Shown: positions 38,007 to 47,470, numbered from the stretch's first letter. The stretch: DNA of 64,000 nt from Pectobacterium versatile (GCF_020166435.1 NZ_JAINZP010000003.1:248001-312000); one strand, 5' to 3'. A program made the numbers and translations. The notes: a model not told the origin generated them from the letters alone.

Positions 38007-38275
38007 TATACCCGTCATACTTCAAGCTGCTTGTGCGTTGGCAATACTCGGCTCATCTCTGAGCCTCGCCCTAAGGGGCCGCCGCAAGCGGCGTTCAAAT
38101 TGGCTAAGCCAATTTGTCCTTGCTTACCCCAGTCACTTACTTGAGTAAGTTCCTGGGGATTCGCGCAGTTGCCGCGTTACAAGGCCATAAATGGGCCTTG
38201 CCCTAAAGGGTCAACGCAAAGCGTTGTTCAAAACGCTAACGTTTTGTCACGCAACTCGAATTATTTAGGGTATAA
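38007..38275 (+). repeat. Long ERIC/IRU element inside the fet operon
   Basis: Arms TATACCCGTCATACTTCAAG and CTCGAATTATTTAGGGTATA enclose the core CCCCAGTCACTTACTTGAGT. Both halves contain insertions: small hairpins on the left (AAATTGGCT/AGCCAATTT) and on the right a block matching the 3.6 kb copy (AAAACGCTAACGTTTTGTCA). At about 269 bases it is among the two longest copies here and lies within the probable fetM-fetP transcript. Confidence 0.93.
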
Positions 38276-38353
38276 GAGCAGCAAATAACCATAACAACCC
38301 CAATCGCTTAGCGAATTAAGCGAAGAGGGACGACTGAGATGAGGATGGGTTTG

Positions 38354-38881
38354 ATGAATATGCAAAAAAGTCTGATTGCGGGTGCCGTTATTGCCGGTAT
38401 TTTCACTGCACCTGCCGCGCTGGCGTTTAAAGAATATCCAGCGGGTGAGCCGGTTTCCATGAACGAAATGGAAATTGCCGCTGTTTATCTGCAACCTATC
38501 GACATGGAACCGCGTGGGATGGGCCTGCCTGCTGCGAAAGCGGACATCCATTTGGAAGCCGATATCCACGCTGCTGAAGGTAACAAGAATGGCTTCGGTG
38601 CCGGTGAGTGGATGCCGTTCCTGACCATCGCTTACACCCTGACCAACACCGATACCGGTGCGAAGCAGGAAGGTACCTTCATGCCGATGGTTGCCAGCGA
38701 TGGCCCGCACTACGGCGCGAACATCAAAATGATGGGCGTGGGCAACTACAAAGTGACTTACCACATCGATCCGCCATCAAAAGCCGGTATGCACCGCCAC
38801 ACCGATGGTGAGACGGGCGTAGGCCGCTGGTGGAAACCGTTTGATGTCAGCTTTGACTTCAAATACGTCGGCTTAGAATAA
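38354..38881 (+). CDS. fetP: Periplasmic P19-type iron-binding protein FetP
   Basis: The 175-residue protein has a signal peptide ending near APAALAFKEY and the P19/FetP/Tp34 fold. Copper/iron ligands fall in MNEMEIAAVYLQP, EPRGMGLPAAKADIHLEADI (Met and His), and near SKAGMHRHTDGETGVGRWW. It delivers iron to FetM. Several in-frame ATGs exist; the one at 38354 has GAGGAT upstream and gives a normal signal peptide. It sits 387 bases after fetM because of the ERIC insertion. Downstream genes of the same system follow. Confidence 0.92.
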   Translation: MNMQKSLIAGAVIAGIFTAPAALAFKEYPAGEPVSMNEMEIAAVYLQPIDMEPRGMGLPAAKADIHLEADIHAAEGNKNGFGAGEWMPFLTIAYTLTNTDTGAKQEGTFMPMVASDGPHYGANIKMMGVGNYKVTYHIDPPSKAGMHRHTDGETGVGRWWKPFDVSFDFKYVGLE

Positions 38882-39038
38882 GGTCTTCTGTCCGCGATGT
38901 TCTGTCGCGGCCATGTTCACGCTTCTGCGGGCACACTTTTGTTGCCCGTAGAATCGGTGATTTTCCGGCCAGCGTGCTGATGCCACCCGGCATCGCGCTC
39001 AACCGACGCACCTGCAACTTGAAAGGTGACGGGTATAT

Positions 39039-40433
39039 ATGAATTTTTTTATCACGACCCTCCAATCCTTCCTGCCGATAGCGCTATTGCTGGGGCTGAA
39101 CTGGAGCCATCGTTCCACGCCGACAGTCAGATCGCTAGGTTGGATCACGCTGCTGGCGCTGTTTGCCGGGACGTTTATTGGCGTACATTTTCCTAACGGG
39201 CAAGCGTTTCTGCTGGGGTTTACGGCGCTTCAAGCGCTTACCTTGATCCTGTTTCTGGTCTGTCAGTGTTTTTCCCACCCGCGCCTTGGCTATCTGTGGC
39301 AGGCGTTGTTGGTGGCGGGAGCGGCGGTGCAGTGGGGCAACGATCCCAATCTGACCGCGCTGACAACCACCCATGTAGTTAATACCGATCTGCTGCTGAA
39401 TTTCAGCGCCGTGCTGCTGGCGTTTGGCTGGCTGGTGTTCTGTGCCGCGCTGTGCGGCATGATTGCGCGCCGCATTCGTTTACTGCGTTGGCCGCTTCTG
39501 GCGCTGTTGGTTGCGCTTCTGCTGTTGCCGATAAGCGGTAATCTGCTGCTGCTGTTGATGAAGTTACAGGCGCTGGGGCTCACCAAGCCGCGCCTGAGCT
39601 ATGTGGCGCACGTCACCAATAGCGCGTATTTATTAAATTACCTCAGCGCATTGTTCATGGCAGCGTTGGCTGCCGGGCTGGTTTGGCCGCTGCGGCATGC
39701 GCGTCGCCAGATGCTGGTCACGCATGAGGCGATTGAAAAGCGTAAAGCGACAGCAGGCTATCGCACGCTGCGCCGCACGCTGCTGTCGACGGTCACCGCG
39801 CTGGTGGTGGTGGCGTTGGCCCAGCTTTATTGGGACAAGGTCGCGTCGCAGCCGCCTCGCCTGTCGGAAGCTCAGCCGGTGACGCTGGCGGCCGATGGCA
39901 AAGTACATATTCCGATTGAGCAGGTGCGCGATGGCAAACTGCATCGCTTTGTGTGGATTGCCGATGACGGCAAGGCCGTGCGCTTTTTCATCATTAACCG
40001 CTATCCCGATCGCCTGCGTCTTGGCGTGGTGTTTGACGCCTGCCTGCTGTGTGGCGATCAGGGTTACGTGATGGAAGGCAATCAGGTGATTTGTGTCGCC
40101 TGCGGTGTGCATATTTTCATTCCTTCTATCGGGAAGGCGGGCGGCTGTAATCCGGTGCCGATTGAAGGCTGGAGCAATGACGATAATGAGCTGGTGATTG
40201 GACGAGCGTCACTGGCGGCAGGCACGAATTACTTCTCGACGGTGGTGTCGATGGACGTTATCGATCCGGTTGATGGCTCCAAACTCACCAACGTGAACGC
40301 GGAACATAAATATCGCTACGGCGGTAAAACGTACTTCTTCTCGTCGGAGGCCAACTACAACCGCTTCCGCGAAAGTCCCGCGAAATTTGCCACTGCCAAA
40401 GCGGCGGCTGGCGAGCAGGCTGAGGAGGAATAA
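39039..40433 (+). CDS. DUF2318-type membrane protein with degenerate YHS-like tail
   Basis: The 464-residue protein has about eight membrane helices in the first 270 residues, then a soluble part with FDACLLCGDQGY, CVACGVHIFIP and GGCNP, whose cysteines suggest an iron-sulfur or metal site. The last 60 residues read like a YHS domain (DPVDGSKL, then YRYGGKTYFFSSEANYNRF) but lack the usual cysteines. Homologues accompany P19/FTR1 systems in Campylobacter, Yersinia and E. coli, and the role is unproven. It is two bases before the first permease gene, so the operon is tight from here on. Confidence 0.88.
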   Translation: MNFFITTLQSFLPIALLLGLNWSHRSTPTVRSLGWITLLALFAGTFIGVHFPNGQAFLLGFTALQALTLILFLVCQCFSHPRLGYLWQALLVAGAAVQWGNDPNLTALTTTHVVNTDLLLNFSAVLLAFGWLVFCAALCGMIARRIRLLRWPLLALLVALLLLPISGNLLLLLMKLQALGLTKPRLSYVAHVTNSAYLLNYLSALFMAALAAGLVWPLRHARRQMLVTHEAIEKRKATAGYRTLRRTLLSTVTALVVVALAQLYWDKVASQPPRLSEAQPVTLAADGKVHIPIEQVRDGKLHRFVWIADDGKAVRFFIINRYPDRLRLGVVFDACLLCGDQGYVMEGNQVICVACGVHIFIPSIGKAGGCNPVPIEGWSNDDNELVIGRASLAAGTNYFSTVVSMDVIDPVDGSKLTNVNAEHKYRYGGKTYFFSSEANYNRFRESPAKFATAKAAAGEQAEEE

Positions 40434-40435
40434 TC

Positions 40436-41725
40436 ATGCTGTGGCGACTGTTACGTCAGTCCTGGCGCAGAAATATTCGGCGTAAATCGCTGGCGGTGCT
40501 GACCGTGTTTTTGGCGGCGGGGTTGATCTCTGCGCTGCTGGCGGTGTCTATCGACATCGGCGACAAAATGGCGCGTGAGCTGAAGTCCTACGGCGCGAAT
40601 ATTTTGATTGAGCCAGCAGGGCAAGCGGCGCTACCCGCGCTGTTTGGCGAACGCAGTAATCCGCTGGAAGGGCAGGATTTCCTCGATGAGGCTGAGCTGC
40701 CGAACATCAAAGATATCTTCTGGCGCAATAACATTGTCGGCTTTGCGCCGCTGCTGAGCGGCGATGTCGAGATCAAGGGTCAGTCGGTTGCCGTGCTGGG
40801 CACCTTCTTTTCTCAGCCTGTTGCGGTGCCGGATGAAGAAGACTATCGCTCGGGACAAATGACCGTTAGCCCCTACTGGCAGGTGGCGGGACAGTGGCCG
40901 CAGGAACCGGTGACGACGGAAAATGTGGCGCAGACGCTGGTAGGAAAACAGCTGGCGGCGCAAACGGGCTGGAAAGTCGGGGATAAACTCGCCTTGCACG
41001 GCGCAAAAGGAGACGCAACGGTAGAGGTCAGCGGCATTCTGAGCAGCGGCGGTGATGAAGAAAGCCGTCTGGTGATGCCGCTGGCAACGGTGCAATCGCT
41101 GCTGGGGCTTGCTGGTAAAATTCAGGCCATCCGCGTGTCGGCGCTGACCGTGCCGGAAAATGAACTGTCGCGGCGGGCGCGGGAAAATCTGGAAGCGCTG
41201 AATGCCGAAGAGTATGACCTCTGGTACTGCACCGCGTATGTCTCTTCGATTGCGCACCAGTTGGAAGAAGCGATTTCTGGCTCGGTGGTACGTCCTATCT
41301 GGCAGGTCGCCGCGTCGGAAGGCGTGGTGATCGACAAGATCCAACTGCTTCTGGCAGTGGTGACCTTCGCCGCGCTGGTGGCGGCAGCGATGGGGATTGC
41401 CTCGCTGATGACGAGCACCATTATGGAACGAGCAAAAGAGATCGGGCTGATGAAAGCGCTAGGCGCGCGCCAGTGGCAGATCATGCTGCTGTTTTATCTC
41501 GAAGCCGCGCTGAGCGGTCTGGCTGGTGGTATCGCGGGCTGTGTTGCAGGCTGGGGGCTGGCGAAAGCCATTGGCCTGATGCTGTTCGGCGTACCGCTGA
41601 GTTTTGCGTGGATCGTTATCCCCTGTGTGTTGGTGATCTCGATGCAGATTGCCATCATCGGAACGTGGTTCCCGGCGCGCCGGATCGCCAAACTGTATCC
41701 GGTGGAGGTGCTGTATGGGCGCTAA
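40436..41725 (+). CDS. FtsX-like ABC permease of the fet system
   Basis: The 429-residue protein has one N-terminal helix, a large periplasmic MacB-type domain and three C-terminal helices (MERAKEIGLMKALGARQWQI lies at the cytoplasmic entrance). This is the MacB/LolC/FtsX type III layout. In P19 systems these ABC genes are thought to support iron handling, with no proven substrate. It overlaps the next permease gene by 11 bases. Confidence 0.9.
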   Translation: MLWRLLRQSWRRNIRRKSLAVLTVFLAAGLISALLAVSIDIGDKMARELKSYGANILIEPAGQAALPALFGERSNPLEGQDFLDEAELPNIKDIFWRNNIVGFAPLLSGDVEIKGQSVAVLGTFFSQPVAVPDEEDYRSGQMTVSPYWQVAGQWPQEPVTTENVAQTLVGKQLAAQTGWKVGDKLALHGAKGDATVEVSGILSSGGDEESRLVMPLATVQSLLGLAGKIQAIRVSALTVPENELSRRARENLEALNAEEYDLWYCTAYVSSIAHQLEEAISGSVVRPIWQVAASEGVVIDKIQLLLAVVTFAALVAAAMGIASLMTSTIMERAKEIGLMKALGARQWQIMLLFYLEAALSGLAGGIAGCVAGWGLAKAIGLMLFGVPLSFAWIVIPCVLVISMQIAIIGTWFPARRIAKLYPVEVLYGR

Positions 41726-42854
41726 TGGCTGGATGAACAGCATGTTCTGGCGGCTGGTGTTTCGCGCACTGCGACTGCGTATGCAGCGCGTCAGCGTAGT
41801 GTTCGCCGCGCTGACAGTGGGAGCGGCGATTGTGACGGCGATGTCCGCCGTCTATTTCGATATCAACGCCAAGATGAGTCAGGAACTGCGCACCTTCGGT
41901 GCGAATTTTTACATCGGGCCAGCGCGGGGCAATACGATTCCACAAAGCACGTTTCAGCCGATTATCGACAACGCACCTGCTGGGTTGATCAATGCGTCCA
42001 GTCCTTATCTGTACGGTATGGCGCGTACGGAGCTGGAAAAAGTGGTGCTGATGGGCGTGTGGTTCGAATCGCTGCGGCAGCTGGCACCGTACTGGCAGGT
42101 CACGGGTAACTGGATTGGCGTCAGCTTCGATGACCGTAATGCCATGATCGGGGTGAAGCTGGCGGAGCGGTTGAACGTCAAAGTCGGCGACAGCATCACG
42201 TTGGTGGGCGACGGCGGGAAGCAACGGTTGCAGATCAAAGGCATCGTAGAATCCGGCGATGCGACAGACAACATGCTGATTGTAAATCTGGGTCTGGCGC
42301 AAAAGTGGTTGGATAAAGAGGGCGCGATCAGTAATGCGCTGCTGAGCGTCAGCAACGATCTGGGGCAGGTCGATCGCTTCGCTGCCCAACTTCAGCAGCA
42401 GTATCCGCAGTTGGAGATCCGCCCGATCCTGAAGGTGTCGGCGTCGGAAGGTCAGGTGCTGAATAAAATCAAAGGGCTGATGGGGCTGGTATCGGCGGTG
42501 ATCCTCGTACTGTCTTCCCTGTGTGTAAACACGACGCTGATGGCGATTGTCGGTGAACGTGCCCGCGAATTTGCGCTACAGAAGGCGCTGGGCGCGAGCG
42601 GACGAGACATCATCCGGCAGATGCTGGCTGAAACCGGCATCATCGCACTGGCGGCCGTGGTGTGCGGTTCGCTGCTGGGGTATCTGCTGGCTCAGGTGCT
42701 GGGGATGGCCGTATTCAACGCGACGATCTCGCTGCGGTTACCGGTGTTCCCGCTCACGCTGGTGCTATCGTTATTGGTTGCTGCCGTTGCGGCGGTGGTT
42801 CCCACTCGGCGGGCGATCTACGTCGAACCAGCCAAAGTCTTGAAAGGAGAGTAG
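41715..42854 (+). CDS. Second FtsX-like ABC permease of the fet system
   Basis: The 379-residue paralogue has the same layout: an initial helix (VVFAALTVGAAIVTAMSAVY), a periplasmic domain, and three late helices with REFALQKALGASGRDIIRQM between the first two. The ATG at 41715 has GGAG upstream and overlaps the previous gene. An in-frame ATG inside the upstream gene would add 22 residues with no membrane character. It probably forms a heterodimer with the preceding permease. Confidence 0.9.
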   Translation: MGANGWMNSMFWRLVFRALRLRMQRVSVVFAALTVGAAIVTAMSAVYFDINAKMSQELRTFGANFYIGPARGNTIPQSTFQPIIDNAPAGLINASSPYLYGMARTELEKVVLMGVWFESLRQLAPYWQVTGNWIGVSFDDRNAMIGVKLAERLNVKVGDSITLVGDGGKQRLQIKGIVESGDATDNMLIVNLGLAQKWLDKEGAISNALLSVSNDLGQVDRFAAQLQQQYPQLEIRPILKVSASEGQVLNKIKGLMGLVSAVILVLSSLCVNTTLMAIVGERAREFALQKALGASGRDIIRQMLAETGIIALAAVVCGSLLGYLLAQVLGMAVFNATISLRLPVFPLTLVLSLLVAAVAAVVPTRRAIYVEPAKVLKGE

Positions 42855-42858
42855 CTCG

Positions 42859-43575
42859 ATGTCTGTAGAGGTGAACGCGCAGGAAGGGGCGCAGGCCGCG
42901 GAGGCGGTGATTGAAACTCGCCAGCTCTATAAACGCTTTGGTCAGGTGACCGCGCTGGAGAACATCAATATTCGTATCGCGCGCGGCGAGTTTGTCGCCA
43001 TCATGGGCGCGTCCGGTTCGGGTAAAACCACGCTGATGAATATTCTCACCTGTCTGGATACGGTGAGTGAAGGACAGGTATTGCTGGACGGCGTCGATGC
43101 CGCTGGGCTGGATGAAGAAGGGCGGCGCCAGTTCCGTGCCGATAAGATTGGGCTGGTATTCCAGCAGTTCCACCTGATTCCATTTTTGACCGCGCTAGAA
43201 AACGTAATGTTGGCGCAGCACTACCATAGCGTGGTGGATGAAGCGGCGGCGCAGCGCGTGCTGGAACAGGTTGGGCTGGCGCATCGCGTCGATCACTTAC
43301 CGAGCCAGCTTTCCGGTGGTGAGCAACAGCGCGTGTGTATCGCTCGTGCGCTGGTGAATGAGCCTCCGGTGATTTTCGCCGATGAACCGACGGGGAATCT
43401 GGATGAAGAGAATGAACAGCGGGTGCTGGATCTGCTGAAAGATCTGCATCGGCAGGGGCGCACCATTGTGATGGTGACGCACAATCCTGAGTTAGGTCGG
43501 TTTGCTGACCGCATTATCCGCCTGCAACACGGCAAGTATTTTGGTGAAGAGGTGAATCATCATGAAATGGCGTAA
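42859..43575 (+). CDS. ABC ATPase of the fet system (LolD/MacB type)
   Basis: The 238-residue ATPase has Walker [11 protein letters not shown]-loop FQQFHLIPF, signature [15 protein letters not shown] and Walker [11 protein letters not shown], which is the MacB/LolD spelling. It powers the two permeases encoded immediately upstream. It overlaps the TlpA-like gene by 14 bases. Confidence 0.95.
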   Translation: MSVEVNAQEGAQAAEAVIETRQLYKRFGQVTALENINIRIARGEFVAIMGASGSGKTTLMNILTCLDTVSEGQVLLDGVDAAGLDEEGRRQFRADKIGLVFQQFHLIPFLTALENVMLAQHYHSVVDEAAAQRVLEQVGLAHRVDHLPSQLSGGEQQRVCIARALVNEPPVIFADEPTGNLDEENEQRVLDLLKDLHRQGRTIVMVTHNPELGRFADRIIRLQHGKYFGEEVNHHEMA

Positions 43576-44059
43576 CGTGATTACCGCGCTGTGTCTGCTG
43601 GGCGCAGCGGCACTGAGCGGCTGTAAGGAAGAACAGGTTAGCGTCGGCGCGCAAGCACCGGCGCTGGCGGCCTACGATCTGTCAGGGCAGCAGGTGGATC
43701 TATCACGCTGGCAGGGGAAAAGCGTGTACCTGAATTTCTGGTCGTCGGGCTGTGGTGGCTGCATGATCGAAATGGGCGCGCTGGAGAAACTGAGTCAGGA
43801 ATATGGCGATAAAGTGGTGGTGGTGGCGGTTAACACCGATCCTGACGGCGTGGATGTCACCTCAATGCTGGCGCATCATAAGGTGACCTATCCGGTGGTG
43901 CGCGATCAGTTAGGCATTACCAAAGAGCGCTATCAGGTCAGCGGTACGCCGACTTCATTTATTATTGATGCGAACGGCAAAGTGATCGATCAGCATCAGG
44001 GCGCGAGGGATGAAGCGCAACTGACCGAACTGTTTCAGAAGCTGGCAAGCCGGACATAA
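43562..44059 (+). CDS. TlpA-like thioredoxin-fold lipoprotein
   Basis: The 165-residue protein starts with a lipoprotein signal and lipobox LSGC, so it is probably anchored facing the periplasm. A thioredoxin fold follows with the redox pair in SSGCGGCMIEMG (CGGC) and the cis-proline GTPTSF. It likely provides reducing power or maintains the metal-binding cysteines of the neighbouring membrane protein, an inference from operon membership. It is the last gene of the fet operon. Confidence 0.9.
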   Translation: MKWRNVITALCLLGAAALSGCKEEQVSVGAQAPALAAYDLSGQQVDLSRWQGKSVYLNFWSSGCGGCMIEMGALEKLSQEYGDKVVVVAVNTDPDGVDVTSMLAHHKVTYPVVRDQLGITKERYQVSGTPTSFIIDANGKVIDQHQGARDEAQLTELFQKLASRT

Positions 44060-44095
44060 AGACCGGCTTATTTCCACAGCATGTCAAGCGTGCGT

Positions 44096-45073
44096 TTACT
44101 CTGTTCGTGAAATCGGCACCTGAACTTCCACAATCACTGGTTCCGGTTTCACCCGCATGGCGTAGATCACTCCGATAATCAGGCAGGTGATGCCACAGAG
44201 CGTCAACAGCGGCGGCCAGGATTGCCGGATGATGAAGGCATAGGCAAGCCCCGCCAGCGTTTCAAACACAATTAACGGCCCCACCAGCACCGTCGGCAGA
44301 CGCTGGCTGGCTTCATTCCAGAACAGCGTACCGATCCACGAACAAAACAGCCCAATCGCCAGCATCAGTGGGATGAAGACCTCAGGCCGTGGGCCGAACG
44401 GCTGCGTAAAGGTGCTATCCGTTAGCGCCAGATGGCCACAGACCACGATATACCCCAACAGCGCCAGCGGTAGCGTAACCAGCCCTTGCGCCGTGGCCCA
44501 GGTGGTCGGCGTATTGCCTTTGTGGTCGCGCAACCAGCGGGCGTTGCGTAGTGGATACCAGGTCCAGCAGACTACGGCGAGAAAGGCCATCGCAATGCCG
44601 CTGGCATAACGCCATAAATCGAATGTGGCCGTACTTGCCTTCAGCTCTGCAATATTGACGCAGACCAACCCCGCCGCAATCAGCAGCAGCGACGGCAGCA
44701 GCCGACGCCAGGCTACGCGGCCATCGTGCTTGCTATACAACACATTCGCGGTGACAGAAATCACCACGGGCAGGGTGCCGATAATCATCGTCGAGATCGG
44801 TGCGCCCGTGCGCTGAATCGCACTGGCGAGCAGAAAGTAGTACAGCAGATTACCGATAATCGTGAGCTTCGTGGCCTCCAGCCAGTCGCTACGGGTTAGC
44901 TGGCGCAGACGACGGCGATCGAGCCACGCCAGCGGTAAGGCAATCAATCCAAAAGCCAGATAGCGTCCAGTGGACTGCAAGGCGGCAGAGTAGTCCGGTA
45001 CGAGCACTGGCCCAACGAAAATCAGCCCCCACATCAGTCCGGCGGCAAGCGCAAATAAAACACCAATCAGCAT
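44096..45073 (-). CDS. EamA-family (DMT) transporter
   Basis: The 325-residue inner-membrane protein shows ten helices in two homologous halves, starting LFALAAGLMWGLIFVGPVLV. DMT transporters of this type export small metabolites, often amino acids or toxic analogues. The substrate is unknown. The gene ends 37 bases from the convergent fet operon. Its neighbour upstream on the same strand is an AraC-type regulator separated by an ERIC element, and the pair is a common exporter-regulator arrangement. Confidence 0.9.
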   Translation of the reverse strand: MLIGVLFALAAGLMWGLIFVGPVLVPDYSAALQSTGRYLAFGLIALPLAWLDRRRLRQLTRSDWLEATKLTIIGNLLYYFLLASAIQRTGAPISTMIIGTLPVVISVTANVLYSKHDGRVAWRRLLPSLLLIAAGLVCVNIAELKASTATFDLWRYASGIAMAFLAVVCWTWYPLRNARWLRDHKGNTPTTWATAQGLVTLPLALLGYIVVCGHLALTDSTFTQPFGPRPEVFIPLMLAIGLFCSWIGTLFWNEASQRLPTVLVGPLIVFETLAGLAYAFIIRQSWPPLLTLCGITCLIIGVIYAMRVKPEPVIVEVQVPISRTE

Positions 45074-45152
45074 AATAAACCCGTTTTTTCACAATAGTGC
45101 ATCGCGCCAGTCTAGGGAGAGTCAGCGGCAAATTATTGTAGGATATTGCTGT

Positions 45153-45280
45153 TTATTCCCGTCATACTTCAAGCTGCTTGTGCGTTGGCTGCCCTTACTC
45201 ACCCCAGTCACTTACTTGTGTAAGCTCCTGGGGATTCGCTCGGTTGCCGCCTTCACGCAACTCGAATTATTTAGGGTATA
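45153..45280 (+). repeat. Canonical ERIC element
   Basis: At about 127 bases it is the standard length, with arms CCCGTCATACTTCAAGC and CTCGAATTATTTAGGGTATA and the core CCCCAGTCACTTACTTGTGT AAGCTCC. It lies between the AraC gene and the EamA gene. Confidence 0.95.
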
Positions 45281-45321
45281 TCATCTGTGGGGAAGCGGTG
45301 AAAGCATGCGTGCTGAAAGCG

Positions 45322-46155
45322 TTAGCGGCGAACTGGATACACCTGCTTTTGGTAGCGAATGGGCGTGACGCCATAGCGCTGGGCAAAGGTGCGAGTCAGA
45401 TGCGCCTGATCGGTTAACCCGACGGCGACGGCGACATGGGCGGCCGCCATACCGTGCGTCAGCAACTGCTTGGCCTCATACAGTCGAATCGCCATCAGCA
45501 TCTGGTGCGGCGTGACATGAAACTGGGCTTTGAACTGGCGCAGGAAATGATATGGACTCAGGGAAACCAGCGCCGCCAGCTCTTTTAAGGTAATCGTGTG
45601 GGCGAAGTTTTCCCGTAAGTAAGCCTTCACCACATCAAAGCGATGGAACGGTTCAATAATCTGACGTTGTGCAATACGCGCGTGAGGCCGGAAAAGCGCA
45701 ATCAGCGACAGCAGCAGGCTTTCACTCGCCAAGGGATCGGTCGTCTGCCACATGGCGGCCAGCGTCATCGCCAGTTGACGCGCAGTAGCGGGATCGTGGC
45801 GTACGACGTCGGTAAACCACCAACCTTTCTCGCCGGAGACGTTCTCCAGCACATCGGGCGGGATATAGATCATGCGATAGCGCCAGCCATCTTCCGTCGC
45901 GGATTCCCCCGTGTGCAGCTCATCAGGGTTCATCAACACTAACGAATCGACAGGCGCAATGTGCTTGGCTCCACGATAGCGGAACCGCTCCGCACCGTCG
46001 TCAATAGTGCCGATGCCAAACGCCTCATGCGTGTGTGGCTCAAAGGCATAACGGCAGATGTGCGCGTGATAAAGCTCGATGCCGGGCAGCGCTGGCAAGT
46101 GCCGGAATTGGGCATAGTCTCTCTCATCGGTAAAGTGTTCCGGTACGCCCTGCAT
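45322..46155 (-). CDS. AraC-family transcriptional regulator
   Basis: The 277-residue regulator has an AraC-type cupin sensor (YAFEPHTHEAFGIGTIDDG at about 40-60) and the C-terminal double helix-turn-helix (TLKELAALVSLSPYHFLRQF and later MAAAHVAVAVGLTDQAHLTR). The start at 46155 is supported by GGTGG upstream and by the family MQG start; upstream codons read as low-complexity noise. It probably controls the EamA transporter gene downstream. Confidence 0.9.
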   Translation of the reverse strand: MQGVPEHFTDERDYAQFRHLPALPGIELYHAHICRYAFEPHTHEAFGIGTIDDGAERFRYRGAKHIAPVDSLVLMNPDELHTGESATEDGWRYRMIYIPPDVLENVSGEKGWWFTDVVRHDPATARQLAMTLAAMWQTTDPLASESLLLSLIALFRPHARIAQRQIIEPFHRFDVVKAYLRENFAHTITLKELAALVSLSPYHFLRQFKAQFHVTPHQMLMAIRLYEAKQLLTHGMAAAHVAVAVGLTDQAHLTRTFAQRYGVTPIRYQKQVYPVRR

Positions 46156-46516
46156 GCTGCCACCTTTTCTCTGATTCTGACCGTCATCATAGCAGTGATA
46201 GCACATCAGCTTGAAGTCGTGTGTCCTATTTAGCTTGAGAAGAAATACGCGAAAAAGGGAATAAAAGCGCGGAGATAAATAGACCAGAAAGGAATAAATC
46301 ATAGCGAAATGGTTGATTGACGGTGCGCATGTGACAAAAATGATTCCATATAACTGTTTGATTTTAATGTTTATGTCTATTCCTTGTTAGGTAAGGCTGC
46401 GCGGCAGACATACCGTTAGTATAAAAAAATATAATCAACTCCATTTGCTTATTTGTTCTGACTCTCATTACTTGCATCAATATTGCTATCTGTAATAAAG
46501 AACAAGGGAGTGAAAG
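46156..46516. other. Divergent spacer AraC gene / cbl
   Basis: The 361 bases contain both outward promoters. No gene or repeat is visible. The right end has a purine-rich AAGGGAG ribosome-binding site before cbl. Confidence 0.5.
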
Positions 46517-47470
46517 GTGAACTTTCAGCAACTGAAGATTATTCGTGAATCAGCACGGTGCAATTACAACCTGACCGAGGTGGCGAATACGCTGTTTACC
46601 TCTCAATCCGGCGTGAGTCGCCACATCCGCGAGCTGGAAGAAGAGCTGGGAATTGAAATCTTCATCCGTCGCGGCAAGCGCCTGTTAGGTATGACCGAGC
46701 CAGGGAAAGAACTGCTGGTGGTGGCTGAGCGCATCCTGAATGACGCCAGCAATATCCGGCGGCTGGCGAATGTTTTCACCAATAACGACACTGGTCAACT
46801 GGTGATCGCGACGACGCATACACAGGCACGTTACAGCCTACCGCCAGTGATTAAAGCCTTCCGCTCGCTGTATCCGCAGGTGCGTCTGGTACTGAATCAG
46901 GGCACGCCGGATGAAATTGTGGCGATGCTCCATTCCGGTGAAGCCGATATCGGTATTGCCAGTGAGCAGTTGATTAACGATCCCTCGCTAGCGGCGTTTT
47001 CCTACTATCGTTGGCACCATTCGGTGATTGTGCCGGAGTACCATCCGCTGGCGCAGGAACCCGTTATTACGCTGGAGATGCTGAATGCGGAGCCGTTGAT
47101 TACCTATCGCCAGGGGATTACGGGGCGTTCACGTTTGGATCGTGCGTTTCAGGCGGTAGGTATGTCGCCGGATATTACGTTGAGTGCGCAGGATTCGGAT
47201 GTGATTAAAACCTATGTTGAGCTGGGGCTTGGGGTGGGGATTGTGGCCGATATGTCATTCGATCCGGTGCGTGACAAAGGGCTGGTACGGTTGAATGCTG
47301 AGCACCTGTTTGAAGCTAACACGGTCTGGCTGGGGTTAAAAAAGGGACAGTTACAGCGTAACTATGCCTGGAAATTTATTCAGCTATGTAATACAGAACT
47401 GTCGCTGGATGACATTAAAGATAAGGTGTTCTCGGATAACGATGAAGCGGTGATTGATTACCAAATCTGA
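46517..47470 (+). CDS. cbl: LysR-type regulator Cbl
   Basis: The 317-residue regulator matches E. coli Cbl: MNFQQLKIIRESARCNYNLT, then TSQSGVSRHIRELEEELGIE, TTHTQARYSLPPVIKAFRSL and QDSDVIKTYVELGLG. Cbl is a CysB relative that activates genes for taurine and alkanesulfonate use under sulfate limitation. That is relevant here because a sulfonate-type ABC transporter lies 3 kb away. AGGGAG precedes the ATG. It is followed by gltP on the same strand, separated by an ERIC fragment. Confidence 0.94.
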   Translation: MNFQQLKIIRESARCNYNLTEVANTLFTSQSGVSRHIRELEEELGIEIFIRRGKRLLGMTEPGKELLVVAERILNDASNIRRLANVFTNNDTGQLVIATTHTQARYSLPPVIKAFRSLYPQVRLVLNQGTPDEIVAMLHSGEADIGIASEQLINDPSLAAFSYYRWHHSVIVPEYHPLAQEPVITLEMLNAEPLITYRQGITGRSRLDRAFQAVGMSPDITLSAQDSDVIKTYVELGLGVGIVADMSFDPVRDKGLVRLNAEHLFEANTVWLGLKKGQLQRNYAWKFIQLCNTELSLDDIKDKVFSDNDEAVIDYQI

